DNA of 64,000 nt from Lysobacter sp. HDW10 (GTDB lineage Bacteria; Pseudomonadota; Gammaproteobacteria; Xanthomonadales; Xanthomonadaceae), in assembly GCF_011300685.1 (NCBI RefSeq), contig NZ_CP049864.1, positions 860,885-924,884 of the forward strand. Reading direction: 5' to 3'. The notes under the pieces were generated by a model. The model saw only the letters and a list, made by a program, of their open reading frames with translations. It did not search any database and was not told the origin of the DNA. A program made the translations under genes and the position numbers. Positions 39,317-48,842 of this stretch are shown in pieces (the stretch's first letter is position 1; each line of letters starts with the position of its first letter).

Positions 39317-40000
39317 TCAGTTTGCGGGGGCAGACGGGGTGCTGAAGCTGATGGCCTTGGCGCCGACGATGTTGCCGACTTTGGCGCTGCTGTGCACATA
39401 CAACTTCACTTCGCGCTCAAAGCGCAGCTCGCCTTCAATCACGGCATTCGGTCCGACGATGATGCGCGGGATGCGGTTCGGGCCAATCGAAATCGGCAGA
39501 ACGCTGTTGTTAGTCGGCTTTTTCACGATGAGCTTGCCTTTCACATGCGAGCCAATGCCGACCGTCACGTCACCATTCACGGTGGCGACGTCGCCGTCCA
39601 CTTCGGTGCGCACCAAGCCGATGCCGCCGTTGACGGTGGCCACGTCACCGGACACAACGCTGTGATCAGCAATGAAGATGGAACCGTTGACCGTGGTGAC
39701 ATCGCTGCTGACGCGTGCGGCGCCGCCGAGTTTGATCGAGCCGTTCACCGTGCTGATGTCTTTTGAAGAGACATTGCTGCCGGTTTCAATGTCTCCATTG
39801 ACGGTAGAAATGTCGGCGGCCTTGGATTTGTCACCCAGGGTGATGCTGCCGTTGACGGTGCTGACGTCTGCGCGCGCTTCGCCGGTGCCGACATTGATCG
39901 AACCGTTCACTTTGCTGACGTCTTGCTGTGCGAAGGCGGTCCCTGTGCCGGCCAGAAGCAACACGGAGAGACCGACGGAGAGTTTCGAGAATTTCGACAT
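39317..40000 (-). CDS. Exported repeat protein, probable beta-solenoid
   Basis: 227 aa with a signal peptide (LSVGLSVLLLAGTGTAFA). The mature protein contains seven copies of D-V/I-S/T/A-T-V-N-G-S/D/G-I/V spaced 18-20 residues apart (for example DVSTVNGSI, DISTVNGDI, DVATVNGGI), then a region KGKLIVKKP and EGELRFEREVKLYVHSSAKV like the turns of polymer-forming/bactofilin solenoids. Each repeat probably makes one coil of a beta-helix. Function unknown; an extracytoplasmic structural role is inferred. Confidence 0.8.
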   Translation of the reverse strand: MSKFSKLSVGLSVLLLAGTGTAFAQQDVSKVNGSINVGTGEARADVSTVNGSITLGDKSKAADISTVNGDIETGSNVSSKDISTVNGSIKLGGAARVSSDVTTVNGSIFIADHSVVSGDVATVNGGIGLVRTEVDGDVATVNGDVTVGIGSHVKGKLIVKKPTNNSVLPISIGPNRIPRIIVGPNAVIEGELRFEREVKLYVHSSAKVGNIVGAKAISFSTPSAPAN

Positions 40001-40083
40001 GTTGGGCGTCCAACGAGGGGTTGAAAGTATGTTGCGACGCCTTCGCTACAATGGCACGGGTCATTCGTCATAGGTCTTTGGTC

Positions 40084-41628
40084 GTGCATTCAGGCAGCAG
40101 TTCAACTCGTCCGAGTCCCGTGGTTTTGTTGATTTTGGATGGCTGGGGCTATCGCGAAGACCCTACCGACAACGCTTTGGCATTGGCCGACACGCCGAAC
40201 TGGCGTGCGTTGTGGCAGTCGCGCCCGCACACATTGATCCACACGGAAGGCATGCACGTGGGCCTGCCGGATGGGCAAATGGGCAATTCAGAAGTCGGCC
40301 ACATGAATCTCGGCGCGGGACGCGTCGTCTATCAAGATCTCACGCGTGTTGATGCCGCCATCGCCGATGGTGAATTTTTCACCAACGCAGCTTTGCTGCA
40401 CGCGTGCGAGCTTGCGCGCGAAAACACACGTACCTTGCACGTCATGGGCTTGCTCTCGCCGGGTGGCGTGCACAGCCATGAAGCGCATATCTTCGCGATG
40501 CTTGAGCTCGCGAAGCGACAAGGCGTGCAGCGTGTTGCAGTGCATGCCTTCTTGGATGGTCGTGATATGCCGCCGCGCTCCGCAGAACCGAGCTTGCGTG
40601 CACTTCAAACCGTTTGTGCGCGATTGGGCAATGCACATATTGCGTCTGTATCGGGTCGTTACTTTGCGATGGACCGTGACAAGCGTTGGGACCGCGTGCA
40701 AGACGCATGGAATGCCATGGTCGAAGCGCGCGCCGACTACGCGGCACCAAATGGCGTTGTTGCGTTGGAAGAAGCCTATGCGCGTGACGAGAACGACGAG
40801 TTCGTCAAACCCACCGTGATTGCCGGTGCAACGCCGATGCAAGATGGCGACGTGGTGGTCTTCATGAATTTCCGTGCCGACCGTGCGCGTCAATTGACCG
40901 CGGCATTTGTGGAACCCGGTTTCGACGGCTTCATCGCACGTCGACCCGCACTGGCCGATTTTGTGTGCTTGACCGAGTTCGATGCCAACCTGCCGGCGAC
41001 TGTGGCTTATGGCGCAGAGAACCTAAACAACACCTTGGGTGAAGTGCTTGCCCACAATCACTTGAGCCAGTTACGCATTGCAGAAACCGAGAAGTACGCG
41101 CACGTCACGTTCTTCTTCAGCGGGGGTCGTGAAGCCTTGTATGAAGGCGAAGCACGCGCGCTGATCCCAAGCCCGAAAGTGGCCACCTATGATCTGCAGC
41201 CTGAAATGAGCTGCCCGGAGCTGACAGCGCAGTTGGTGGATGCAATTCAAAAGCAATCGTACGACGTCATCATTTGCAATATTGCGAATCCCGATATGGT
41301 CGGCCACACCGGCATTCTTGAAGCGGCCATCCGGGCGGCAGAAGCCGTTGATGTCGCAATTGGTGCCGTGTCAGAGGCTGTGCAATCTGTCGGTGGTGCA
41401 TTGCTGATCACAGCGGATCACGGCAATCTTGAATTGATGCGTGATCCGATCACAGGACAGCCCCATACCTCGCACACCATCGGACCCGTGCCGTTGATCT
41501 ACGTGGGCACGCGCGCCGTCAACCTGCGCAGCGGTGGTGCATTGCGCGATGTCGCGCCGACGATGCTCGATCTGCTGGGTGTCGATAAGCCCGCTGAAAT
41601 GAGCGGCCAATCCTTGTTGGTCCCGTAA
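40084..41628 (+). CDS. gpmI: Phosphoglycerate mutase, cofactor-independent
   Basis: Interconverts 3- and 2-phosphoglycerate with two manganese ions; 514 aa. Seen: LLILDGWGYRED (metal Asp), the nucleophilic serine in GQMGNSEVGHMNLGAGR, DGRDMPPRS, FMNFRADRARQL, and the late metal site ADHGNLELM with HTSHT. The GTG at 40084 has AGG nine bases upstream and gives the normal length; earlier in-frame ATGs at 39928 and 40051 add non-homologous residues. The stop overlaps the envC start (TAATG). Confidence 0.95.
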   Translation: MHSGSSSTRPSPVVLLILDGWGYREDPTDNALALADTPNWRALWQSRPHTLIHTEGMHVGLPDGQMGNSEVGHMNLGAGRVVYQDLTRVDAAIADGEFFTNAALLHACELARENTRTLHVMGLLSPGGVHSHEAHIFAMLELAKRQGVQRVAVHAFLDGRDMPPRSAEPSLRALQTVCARLGNAHIASVSGRYFAMDRDKRWDRVQDAWNAMVEARADYAAPNGVVALEEAYARDENDEFVKPTVIAGATPMQDGDVVVFMNFRADRARQLTAAFVEPGFDGFIARRPALADFVCLTEFDANLPATVAYGAENLNNTLGEVLAHNHLSQLRIAETEKYAHVTFFFSGGREALYEGEARALIPSPKVATYDLQPEMSCPELTAQLVDAIQKQSYDVIICNIANPDMVGHTGILEAAIRAAEAVDVAIGAVSEAVQSVGGALLITADHGNLELMRDPITGQPHTSHTIGPVPLIYVGTRAVNLRSGGALRDVAPTMLDLLGVDKPAEMSGQSLLVP

Positions 41629-42890
41629 TGCGAAACGCTGCGCTCTTCATTGCGGCACTGCTCACGCTGACAGGTGCGGCCACTGCACAGCAGAGCCAAA
41701 AAGAAGCCGAAAAGAAGTTGCGCGCGTTGCGCGGTGAAATCAAGACCGTCAAGAAAGAAAAGGCGGTCATCGACAACAAGCGCGAAGATGCCACGGTCAA
41801 ATTGAAAGAGGCCGATGAGAAGGTCAACTCAAGTGCCCGGCAACTCGCAGGGACGCAAGACGCGTTGGCGCGCGAAACCAAGAACATCGACGAACTGCAA
41901 GCCCGTCAAGACGTGCTCGAGAAATCCTTGGCGTCGCAAAAAGTGAACTTGGCGAAGTTGGTCAAGGGCGCGTATATGACAGGTAGCGATGCGCCCTTGA
42001 AAGTATTGCTGTCGCAAGACCGCGTCACCGAAGGTCAGCGCGTCTTGGTGCAGTATCAAATTCTGCAGCGCGATCGCAATGCCAAGATCCAAGCGATCAA
42101 TTCAGACCTGCGTGAGCTGGTCGCCGTGCGCCAAGCGATCGAACAAAAACAAGTCGCTTTGGTCAACACGCAAGCGTTGCAAAAGCGAAACTTGAGCGAC
42201 TTGCAACGTGAGCGCATCGCGCGCGATGCCCTGGTCGCACAACTCAACACGCAGTTCCAAGCCAAAGAGGTGCGCGAGAAGGCCCTTGGTAAAGACGCGA
42301 AGTCGCTGGAACGACTACTTGCCAATCTGCGCGCGGCCGCAGCGCGCGAAGCTGCGCGCAAGAAAGCGGCGGCAGAAGAAGCACGTCGCGTCGCAGCGGC
42401 CGAAGCCGCCAAACGCGAGAAAGCCTATGAAGCGCGCGCCCGCGAGGCAGCCAAACGCGGCGCGCCACCGCCGCCGAAGCCTAAGGCTGTGGAAGTCGCC
42501 GTTGCGCCGCGCGCCGCCATCATGAAAGTCGGCGGCCTCGGTTGGCCGGTGTCAGGTTCACTTTTGGAAGCGTATGGCGGTGATAACAACGGCTTGTTGA
42601 TTGCAGCGCCCGCAGGTACAGCGGTGCATGCCGTCGCTGACGGCAAGGTCGTTTTCGCCGAGTGGATGAACGGCTACGGTCTGATTTCAATCATCGACCA
42701 TGGCAATGGCTATATGAGTTTGTACGCGCACAACGAAGCCTTGCTGAAGGATGTGGGCGCGGTCGTGAACAAGGGCGATGCGGTTTCAACCGTCGGCAAC
42801 TCGGGCGGCGCCAATCAGCCTGCACTTTATTTTGAATTGCGCCGGAACGGACAGCCGGTCAATCCTGCCGTGTGGTTGCAGAAACGCTAG
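41628..42890 (+). CDS. envC: EnvC-like murein hydrolase activator
   Basis: 420 aa: signal peptide (residues 1-20), a long coiled coil of about 270 residues rich in Lys, Glu and Ala, then a LytM domain. The catalytic zinc ligands of M23 enzymes are missing (the HxxxD site reads NNGLLIAAP and the HxH site ALYFEL), so it should activate amidases, not cut. In E. coli EnvC recruits and activates AmiA/AmiB at the septum through FtsEX. Translationally coupled to gpmI by TAATG; ctp follows after 32 bases. Confidence 0.9.
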   Translation: MRNAALFIAALLTLTGAATAQQSQKEAEKKLRALRGEIKTVKKEKAVIDNKREDATVKLKEADEKVNSSARQLAGTQDALARETKNIDELQARQDVLEKSLASQKVNLAKLVKGAYMTGSDAPLKVLLSQDRVTEGQRVLVQYQILQRDRNAKIQAINSDLRELVAVRQAIEQKQVALVNTQALQKRNLSDLQRERIARDALVAQLNTQFQAKEVREKALGKDAKSLERLLANLRAAAAREAARKKAAAEEARRVAAAEAAKREKAYEARAREAAKRGAPPPPKPKAVEVAVAPRAAIMKVGGLGWPVSGSLLEAYGGDNNGLLIAAPAGTAVHAVADGKVVFAEWMNGYGLISIIDHGNGYMSLYAHNEALLKDVGAVVNKGDAVSTVGNSGGANQPALYFELRRNGQPVNPAVWLQKR

Positions 42891-42922
42891 TCTGTTCCGG
42901 AACACTCATTCACGGAGTTCGT

Positions 42923-44233
42923 ATGCGTCTTGCTGTTGTGTTGGCCGGTTTGATTTCGTTGGCACCGTGCAGTGTATGGGCGCAGCAAGCGCCTGCCGCG
43001 GCGCCTGATACCAACGAAGTCGAAGCGCCCGCAGAAAAGGAATCCACCGACAGCAAGGCCGTGCCCTTGGAAGAGATTCGTCACTTCGTGATGATCTACA
43101 ACGCGATTCGCGAAGCCTATGTCGAACCGAAGACCGACACACAGTTGATGCACTCGGCAGTGCGCGGACTCATGTTCGATCTCGATCCGCACAGCGTGTA
43201 CTTCGATCGCGATGACGCAGAGCGCTTCGATACCAGCACTGAAGGTCAGTACGAAGGGCTCGGTGTGGAAGTGCAACAACAACCCGGTCAGATGTTGAAG
43301 ATCATCTCGCCGATGGAAGGCGGCCCGGCAGCACGGGCAGGACTCAAATCGGGTGATTTGATTATTGCGGTCGACGGCAAACCGATCAGTTCAGATAACG
43401 GCAATCGCGCACTGCGCGGCAAGGCCGGGACTGCGGTCAAGCTCACCATTCGTCGCGGCAAAGAAAAGCCGTTTGACGTTTCCGTCATGCGCGAAAAGAT
43501 CATCGTGCCGAGTGTTGCGAAACGGATGCTTGAGCCGGGCTTCGGCTTGGTGCGCGTGTCGGGCTTTCAAGCCACAACCGCCAAGGAATTCGATGATGCA
43601 ATCGCTTCCCTCAAGACGAGCAATGGCGGGCAACTTCGTGGGCTCGTGATCGATCTACGCAGCAATCCCGGCGGTCTGTTGAATGCCGCCGTTGAGATGA
43701 GCGATGACCTGATGAATGCCGGCACGATCGTCAGCACACGCGGTCGCGCAAAGAGTGGTGACACCGTCTATACCGCACATGCGGGTGATGTATTGAATGG
43801 CGCGCCAGTGGTTGTGTTGGTCGACGTGGGCTCTGCCAGCGCATCCGAAGTGTTGGCAGGTGCGCTGCAAGACTCAGGTCGTGCACGCGTCGTCGGGAGT
43901 CTGACTTTCGGCAAGGGTTCAGTGCAAAGCGTGTTGCCTTTGGATAACGGTGATGCAGTTAAGTTGACCACCGCGCGCTACTACACGCCGAAGAACCGTT
44001 CGATCCAAGGCGTAGGCATCGTGCCGGATGTATTGATCAAGTCCGACGGAAAGACGCGCAATGTCACGTACAACGAAGCCTCGCTGCTCGGTCATCTACG
44101 CGGTGAAAACGAAATGGCCGGCGAAACAGGTGGCGAAGTATTGACCGGTGAGATGCCTGTGACCGCAGCCTTGTCGGAACTGAAACGCATGGCCGGTGTG
44201 ACCACACCGGTTGCAAAACCAAAAGCGAAGTAA
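42923..44233 (+). CDS. ctpA: Carboxy-terminal processing protease (S41)
   Basis: 436 aa with a signal peptide (LAVVLAGLISLAPCSVWAQ), a PDZ domain at about 90-170 (YEGLGVEVQQQPGQMLKI, GGPAARAGLKSGD) and the S41 core: Ser in DVGSASASEVLAGAL and Lys in TFGKGSVQSV form the catalytic dyad. Exported CtpA-type enzymes trim cell-wall hydrolases and other envelope proteins. The ATG at 42923 has GGAG seven bases upstream. The gpmI-envC-ctp order is common in gammaproteobacteria. It abuts the convergent rhomboid gene with no gap. Confidence 0.94.
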   Translation: MRLAVVLAGLISLAPCSVWAQQAPAAAPDTNEVEAPAEKESTDSKAVPLEEIRHFVMIYNAIREAYVEPKTDTQLMHSAVRGLMFDLDPHSVYFDRDDAERFDTSTEGQYEGLGVEVQQQPGQMLKIISPMEGGPAARAGLKSGDLIIAVDGKPISSDNGNRALRGKAGTAVKLTIRRGKEKPFDVSVMREKIIVPSVAKRMLEPGFGLVRVSGFQATTAKEFDDAIASLKTSNGGQLRGLVIDLRSNPGGLLNAAVEMSDDLMNAGTIVSTRGRAKSGDTVYTAHAGDVLNGAPVVVLVDVGSASASEVLAGALQDSGRARVVGSLTFGKGSVQSVLPLDNGDAVKLTTARYYTPKNRSIQGVGIVPDVLIKSDGKTRNVTYNEASLLGHLRGENEMAGETGGEVLTGEMPVTAALSELKRMAGVTTPVAKPKAK

Positions 44234-44926
44234 TCAGTAGCCCGCGCGTCGCCGCAGGCGTTTGCCGATGGCATTGCGTTGTGCCCAAGCAAACAGAATG
44301 CCGAAGATGAGACCTGCCGCGTGGGCCACCCACGCGACCTCACCAAATGCCGGGCCGATATAGGCAAAGACCACTTGCAAGATCGCCCAAGCACCGATCA
44401 GCACATACGCCGGTGCGCGAATGAATTGCATATAGGCACCCAAGGGCACCACGACGCCTAAGCGCGCATTCGGGAACAAGGCCAAGTACGCGCCCATCAT
44501 GGCGGCAACTGCGCCACTCGACCCGACCAAGGGTCGAATAGAGGGGCCCAAAGTGAGCGCGGCAAAATAATTGGCCACAGCGCCCCCGAGCAAAAACAAC
44601 ACCAACAAGCGTCGGCTACCGATCAGGCGCTCGGCTGGCAGCCCGAAAATCAGCAAAAAGATCAGGTTTCCGAGCAGGTGCGCCCAATCTGCGTGCAGAA
44701 ACAGCGCAGTCAATAGGTGCAGTGCAGCATCGGCGATGGCTCTTGGGCCCAAAGAGATGGCCGCAAACACGTCGGAAGGCAGTGTGCCCCACCGCGAGAG
44801 CAAGGCATGGGATTCGGCCGCAGGACGCATCCAAACCCATAAGAATGCGGCTGCGAGCAAGATCGCCAACAAAGGCGATGCCCAGCGAACAGTCGGTTTC
44901 TGGCGGCGGGGTACGGAAATAAACAT
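44234..44926 (-). CDS. Rhomboid-family intramembrane serine protease
   Basis: 230 aa with six to seven membrane helices. The catalytic serine is in VGSSGAVAAMMGAY (GxSG), the partner His in WVAHAAGLIFG, and the HADWAHLLGNLIFL segment of helix two is typical. The ATG at 44926 is chosen; an upstream TTG at 44983 adds 19 residues. It cleaves membrane-embedded substrates; the target is unknown. Confidence 0.9.
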   Translation of the reverse strand: MFISVPRRQKPTVRWASPLLAILLAAAFLWVWMRPAAESHALLSRWGTLPSDVFAAISLGPRAIADAALHLLTALFLHADWAHLLGNLIFLLIFGLPAERLIGSRRLLVLFLLGGAVANYFAALTLGPSIRPLVGSSGAVAAMMGAYLALFPNARLGVVVPLGAYMQFIRAPAYVLIGAWAILQVVFAYIGPAFGEVAWVAHAAGLIFGILFAWAQRNAIGKRLRRRAGY

Positions 44927-44976
44927 CAGGGCGTCCCGAATTCGTGTGACCACTTTAGCAACAGGAAAAAGCCTTG

Positions 44977-45005
44977 TTACCAAAAGGTTAAAAGGTGGTT
45001 ATAGT
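44977..45005 (+). promoter_or_regulatory. Candidate sigma-70 promoter of fadL
   Basis: TTACCA and TATAGT separated by 17 bases, ending 77 bases before the fadL ATG. The -10 is a good match and the -35 weak. No FadR-like operator recognised. Confidence 0.4.
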
Positions 45006-45082
45006 CGGATACGCTACCGCGTGGTACTGAGAAGACCCACGCAGTCCACCTGAATTTGGTTCCATCCTGGAGAAGGTATTAA

Positions 45083-46540
45083 ATGAAACACACCACCCGC
45101 AATACCCGTTTTTCGATGATTGCCGTCGCCGTTGTCGGCGCCTTGGTTGCTGGCAACGCTGCCGCTTCCGGCTTTCAGATCCGTGAAAACAGCACGAAGA
45201 ACGTTGGCCGCGCGCTGACGGGCACCGCCGTTGCCAAGGATGGTTCGTCTGTTCTGAACAATCCGGCTGCGATGACCCACTTCAAATCGACCAACCTCCA
45301 ACTCGACGTTGCCGGTATCGACCTTGATGCAACGTTCACCGGTACGGGCTACTTCAAGCCGACCGCGACCACCGAAGTGTCGGTTGGTGGTGGCAATGGT
45401 GGCGACCCGGGCGAACTGACCGCAGTGCCGGCCATGTCGTTGATCGTGCCGTTGAAGGGCAGCCTTGAAAATGTGCGCATCGGTGCATCTGTCACCGCGC
45501 CGTTCGGTTTGAAGACCGAATACGAAAACGGCTGGATGGGTCGTTACAACGCCACCATCTCCGACGTGAAGACCGTTGACTTGACCTTGTCGGTCGGCGT
45601 CGAATTCTCCGACAAAGTGTCGGTCGGTGCAGGCGTGATCTTCCAACGTGCTGAAGTTGAACTTGGCCGTAACATCCCGATGAACTTGATCATCAGTGGC
45701 TTGCCGGCACCGTTGAACGCACCGGTGGGCGATGGCAACTTCACCATCACGGGCAAAGACAACGCCGTTGGTTTCGTCGCCGGCATCATGCTGCGTCCGA
45801 CCGACAAGTTGACGATCGGTTATTCGCATCGCACCGAAATCAAGCACAAGTTCACCGGCACCGCTGACTTCACCATGCCGAACGCATTCACGGCACGTCA
45901 GCCGGGCCTGCAAACCTTGTCGGCAAATGCCGCTGCCGCAGCTGCCAATACCTCATTGCCGCCTGCAACCCGTGCCACCTACGCCGCGCAAGCAGCGCAA
46001 TTGGGCGCATTGGGCTATGGCTTCCAAGACGGTGAAGGCTACTCCGAACTCACCACGCCGGCCGTTGATACCGTCAGCGTTGCATGGGGCATCAATGACC
46101 GCATGACCTTGTACGGTGAATTGCAACGTACCGGTTGGGAATCGCTGCAAAACGTGACCGTTGGTTTCGCAAACCGTTACCAAGCCACCAGCGTTGAACA
46201 GTTCAACTGGAAAGACTCCTGGTACTACGGTATCGGCGCCGATTTCAAATTGAATGACGCCTTCACGTTGCGCGCCGGTGTTGGTTACGACGAAACGCCG
46301 ACCAACGACGCAGATCGCACCCCGCGTCTGCCCGACAACAACCGCAACATCTTCACCGCCGGCGGTTCTTGGAACGTCTCGCAAAATATCAGCATCGATT
46401 TTGCTTATATGCGCGTCAACGTGAAGAAGACCCCGGTCAACTTGGCACCGAACGCAGCTGAAGGCCGTTACACCGGTCTGCGCGGTCAGTTTTCTGGTCA
46501 CGCCGATGTGTTCAGCGTGGGCGGTAGCTACTCGTTCTGA
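45083..46540 (+). CDS. fadL: FadL/OmpP1-type outer-membrane transporter
   Basis: 485 aa outer-membrane beta-barrel for uptake of long-chain fatty acids or other hydrophobic compounds. Signal peptide of about 28 residues, then the family's mature start SGFQIRENSTKNVGRA that forms the plug, followed by ALTGTAVAKDGSSVLNNPA. The C-terminus ends in FSVGGSYSF, with the terminal Phe expected by the BAM machinery. GGAGAAGG precedes the ATG. A strong terminator follows. Confidence 0.92.
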   Translation: MKHTTRNTRFSMIAVAVVGALVAGNAAASGFQIRENSTKNVGRALTGTAVAKDGSSVLNNPAAMTHFKSTNLQLDVAGIDLDATFTGTGYFKPTATTEVSVGGGNGGDPGELTAVPAMSLIVPLKGSLENVRIGASVTAPFGLKTEYENGWMGRYNATISDVKTVDLTLSVGVEFSDKVSVGAGVIFQRAEVELGRNIPMNLIISGLPAPLNAPVGDGNFTITGKDNAVGFVAGIMLRPTDKLTIGYSHRTEIKHKFTGTADFTMPNAFTARQPGLQTLSANAAAAAANTSLPPATRATYAAQAAQLGALGYGFQDGEGYSELTTPAVDTVSVAWGINDRMTLYGELQRTGWESLQNVTVGFANRYQATSVEQFNWKDSWYYGIGADFKLNDAFTLRAGVGYDETPTNDADRTPRLPDNNRNIFTAGGSWNVSQNISIDFAYMRVNVKKTPVNLAPNAAEGRYTGLRGQFSGHADVFSVGGSYSF

Positions 46541-46558
46541 TCCACAGCAACACGCTTT

Positions 46559-46591
46559 GAAAAAATGCCCGCCAAATGCGGGCATTTTTTT
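46559..46591. terminator. Bidirectional intrinsic terminator after fadL
   Basis: Stem ATGCCCGC / GCGGGCAT with a 5-base CAAAT loop, flanked by A5 upstream and T7 downstream. It serves fadL on the plus strand and the GNAT gene on the minus strand. Confidence 0.93.
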
Positions 46592-46610
46592 GTCTGTTGG
46601 AAAGCAGTGC

Positions 46611-47144
46611 TCAGCGCGGCATGCGATAACGACGCTTGGCGTGCAAAGACAAAGGACCCGCATAGGTGTCGAGATACTGCCCGCCGCATTTTTCGATCAC
46701 CCCTTGTGAGGCGATATTGCCGACGTCGCAGGTGACGATGAGGTTTTCGATAGCGTGCAACCGCGATGCGCGCGCGACCGCGTGCTTGAGCAGACGGGAG
46801 GCGACGCCCTTGCGTCGAAACGCGGGCAAGACGCCATAGCCGACGTGGCCTGCATAGGCTTCAAGCTCGGGCGTCAAACGGTGGCGCAAGCTGTAGCGGC
46901 CAATCAGTTCAGGGCCGAAAAATGCGAACAGAAGCGTCGAAGGCACTTCGTATGCCTGCAAATCTATGCCTGCTTCGCGTTGCGCCAAGCGCGTCAAGTA
47001 ATCGTCGAGATGCATGCCAGGCACCCACCACTGGAAGAACGTGGGATTGTCGGCCGGTACGTTTTGTTTGGCGCGTTCGAACGCGGCACTGTCCTGGCGT
47101 GTCAGCGGACGTATGTCGATGTCGAGGCCGGCGGCTGTGGTCAT
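46611..47144 (-). CDS. GNAT-family N-acetyltransferase
   Basis: 177 aa with the acetyl-CoA-binding signature VLPAFRRKGVASRLLKHAVARA and the preceding GHVGYGV strand; the late strand LIVTCDVGNIASQGVIEKCG resembles members that acetylate small molecules or protein N-termini. It ends 20 bases from the terminator shared with fadL. Substrate unknown. Confidence 0.85.
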   Translation of the reverse strand: MTTAAGLDIDIRPLTRQDSAAFERAKQNVPADNPTFFQWWVPGMHLDDYLTRLAQREAGIDLQAYEVPSTLLFAFFGPELIGRYSLRHRLTPELEAYAGHVGYGVLPAFRRKGVASRLLKHAVARASRLHAIENLIVTCDVGNIASQGVIEKCGGQYLDTYAGPLSLHAKRRYRMPR

Positions 47145-47159
47145 TGCGTCCTCGATATC

Positions 47160-48020
47160 TCAGAACACTTCATTTGCCGAGACATGACGGAACGTCGTCC
47201 GCGCTTTGCCGTCGTATTTTGCTTTGTACATCAACGCGTCGGCGGCGCCGATTGCCTTGGAGACTTCCGCAGGAGGCGCGTCAAAGGTCAAGACGCCCAT
47301 GCTGAACCCGATGCCGTGGGTCTGCGCGAGTCCGCTGGCGTCAAACGCCTTGCGCACGCGCGCGTCATAGGCACGCGCCGCTGCGTCACCTGCGTCTACC
47401 AACACCACCATGAATTCATCGCCGCCCATACGCGCCACGACATCCGCAGTGCGAGACGCATCGCCGAGCACGTGCGCAAACGCGCGCAGCACGTCGTCGC
47501 CGACGGCGTGGCCTTTGGAATCGTTCACATGCTTGAAGCCATCCAAATCGATGACCGCAATCGACAGCGGGCATTGACGTCGCACGGCGAGCGCGCGCAC
47601 GACATCGTACTTACTGCGAAACGCGCGCGCGTTATTCAGTTGTGTCAGGCCATCGCGCATCGCAATGGCGGAGAGCGCAGACATAGATCTCCGCACGGTG
47701 ATGATCAAGTTCGCGACAATCGCGAAGGTCGCCAAGCGCAGCAATGCATTCCAATAGGGTGCGAGCAAGCTCGTATATTCACGACCCGACAATTGCTCAC
47801 ACATCAGCCAACATAGGGTTGAGAGCAAAACCACAACCACCGAGAGATGACGCGTTTTGTACCAGCAGGCAATGCCAATCGGCACGAGGTACAAAGTGAA
47901 GCTAGAGAATTCGGTGCCCGTGAAGTAGTCCACGAGCGTAATGACCACAAGCGTCGCGAAGATCGCCAAGTATGGGACGGCAGAATGCCGGCGCAGCAAA
48001 TGGTCTAGACCGGTAAACAT
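47160..48020 (-). CDS. Membrane-bound diguanylate cyclase (GGDEF)
   Basis: 286 aa. Three to four membrane helices fill residues 15-110, with no recognisable sensor domain. The GGDEF domain follows (from about 118): DGLTQLNNARAF, the active-site motif GGDEF at 199-203, and the allosteric I-site RTAD at 190-193, five residues before it. It should make c-di-GMP and be product-inhibited. Near neighbours do not suggest an output. Confidence 0.92.
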   Translation of the reverse strand: MFTGLDHLLRRHSAVPYLAIFATLVVITLVDYFTGTEFSSFTLYLVPIGIACWYKTRHLSVVVVLLSTLCWLMCEQLSGREYTSLLAPYWNALLRLATFAIVANLIITVRRSMSALSAIAMRDGLTQLNNARAFRSKYDVVRALAVRRQCPLSIAVIDLDGFKHVNDSKGHAVGDDVLRAFAHVLGDASRTADVVARMGGDEFMVVLVDAGDAAARAYDARVRKAFDASGLAQTHGIGFSMGVLTFDAPPAEVSKAIGAADALMYKAKYDGKARTTFRHVSANEVF

Positions 48021-48059
48021 CGGCGCAGGGTATCACCGCCGTGTGCATAGGGCTTGAAG

Positions 48060-48842
48060 TTAGGAAATGATCGCCTTCAGGCTGGATTTCATTCCGCGAC
48101 CGAATGTGTGGAGGTAGTCACGTTCTTCCTTCCAGTCGGGGAAGTGCCGTTCGACTTCGCGCCAATAAGCCGGGGAATGGTCGTGGTGGACCATGTGGCA
48201 GAGTTCATGCACCAGCACATAGCGAAAGGCGCTGGCGCGCCCGAGCACCAGTGACAGCTCAAGTGCCATCACGCCCGTGCTGCTCATTGAGCCCCACTGC
48301 GTTCGCATGCGTTTGAATCCAATGCGCACCGGGGCATGCCCAACAGCGTCGGCCAAAGCCGGCAACCAACGCGCGATATCGGCGCGTGCCTCGTTCAAGT
48401 AAAAATCACGGAGTGCGCGCTTAAGCGTCGCCGACGCTGCGTCGTCGCGCGTGGCCTCACGCACTTGCACATGGATGACCGCAAAGTCTCGCCACACCTT
48501 GTCAGTCTTGCCCGCGTGCCATTCGACATCGAGCCACTCGCCGCGCAAGGGCAATTGCGTCGATGCAAACGGCTGCACGGTGAGCGCCGGTGTTTCTGCG
48601 AAGCGTTCCAGTTGTGCAGCGATCCAATCCAAGTGCGATTCAATGAACCGATCGACCGTGCGGTCACTGACACGTGGCGGGATTGTGACGCGCACGCCTT
48701 CGTCACCCACGCTGATACGCAATCGACGCGCACGTGGGTGTGGCGTCATGCGAATCAAGATTTCGCTGCCATCCGCCAGCGCGAAAGTGGCCTCGGTGCG
48801 TTGCACCTTCTCGGCCTCGACGCGGCGGAAGCGGCGTAGCAT
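48060..48842 (-). CDS. YgjP/SprT-type zinc metallopeptidase
   Basis: 260 aa with the gluzincin motif HELCHMVHHDHS (His 212, Glu 213, His 216) in a DUF45/YgjP-like domain; the segment WGSMSSTGVMALELSLVLG precedes it, as in this family. No signal peptide, so cytoplasmic. It overlaps the rdgC stop by one base (TGATG), suggesting co-expression with the recombination gene. Substrate unknown. Confidence 0.88.
   Translation of the reverse strand: MLRRFRRVEAEKVQRTEATFALADGSEILIRMTPHPRARRLRISVGDEGVRVTIPPRVSDRTVDRFIESHLDWIAAQLERFAETPALTVQPFASTQLPLRGEWLDVEWHAGKTDKVWRDFAVIHVQVREATRDDAASATLKRALRDFYLNEARADIARWLPALADAVGHAPVRIGFKRMRTQWGSMSSTGVMALELSLVLGRASAFRYVLVHELCHMVHHDHSPAYWREVERHFPDWKEERDYLHTFGRGMKSSLKAIIS

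Noticed and set aside
46755..47816. 353-codon plus-strand open frame
   Set aside because: Antisense to the GNAT and GGDEF genes, both of which have clear motifs; no ribosome site.
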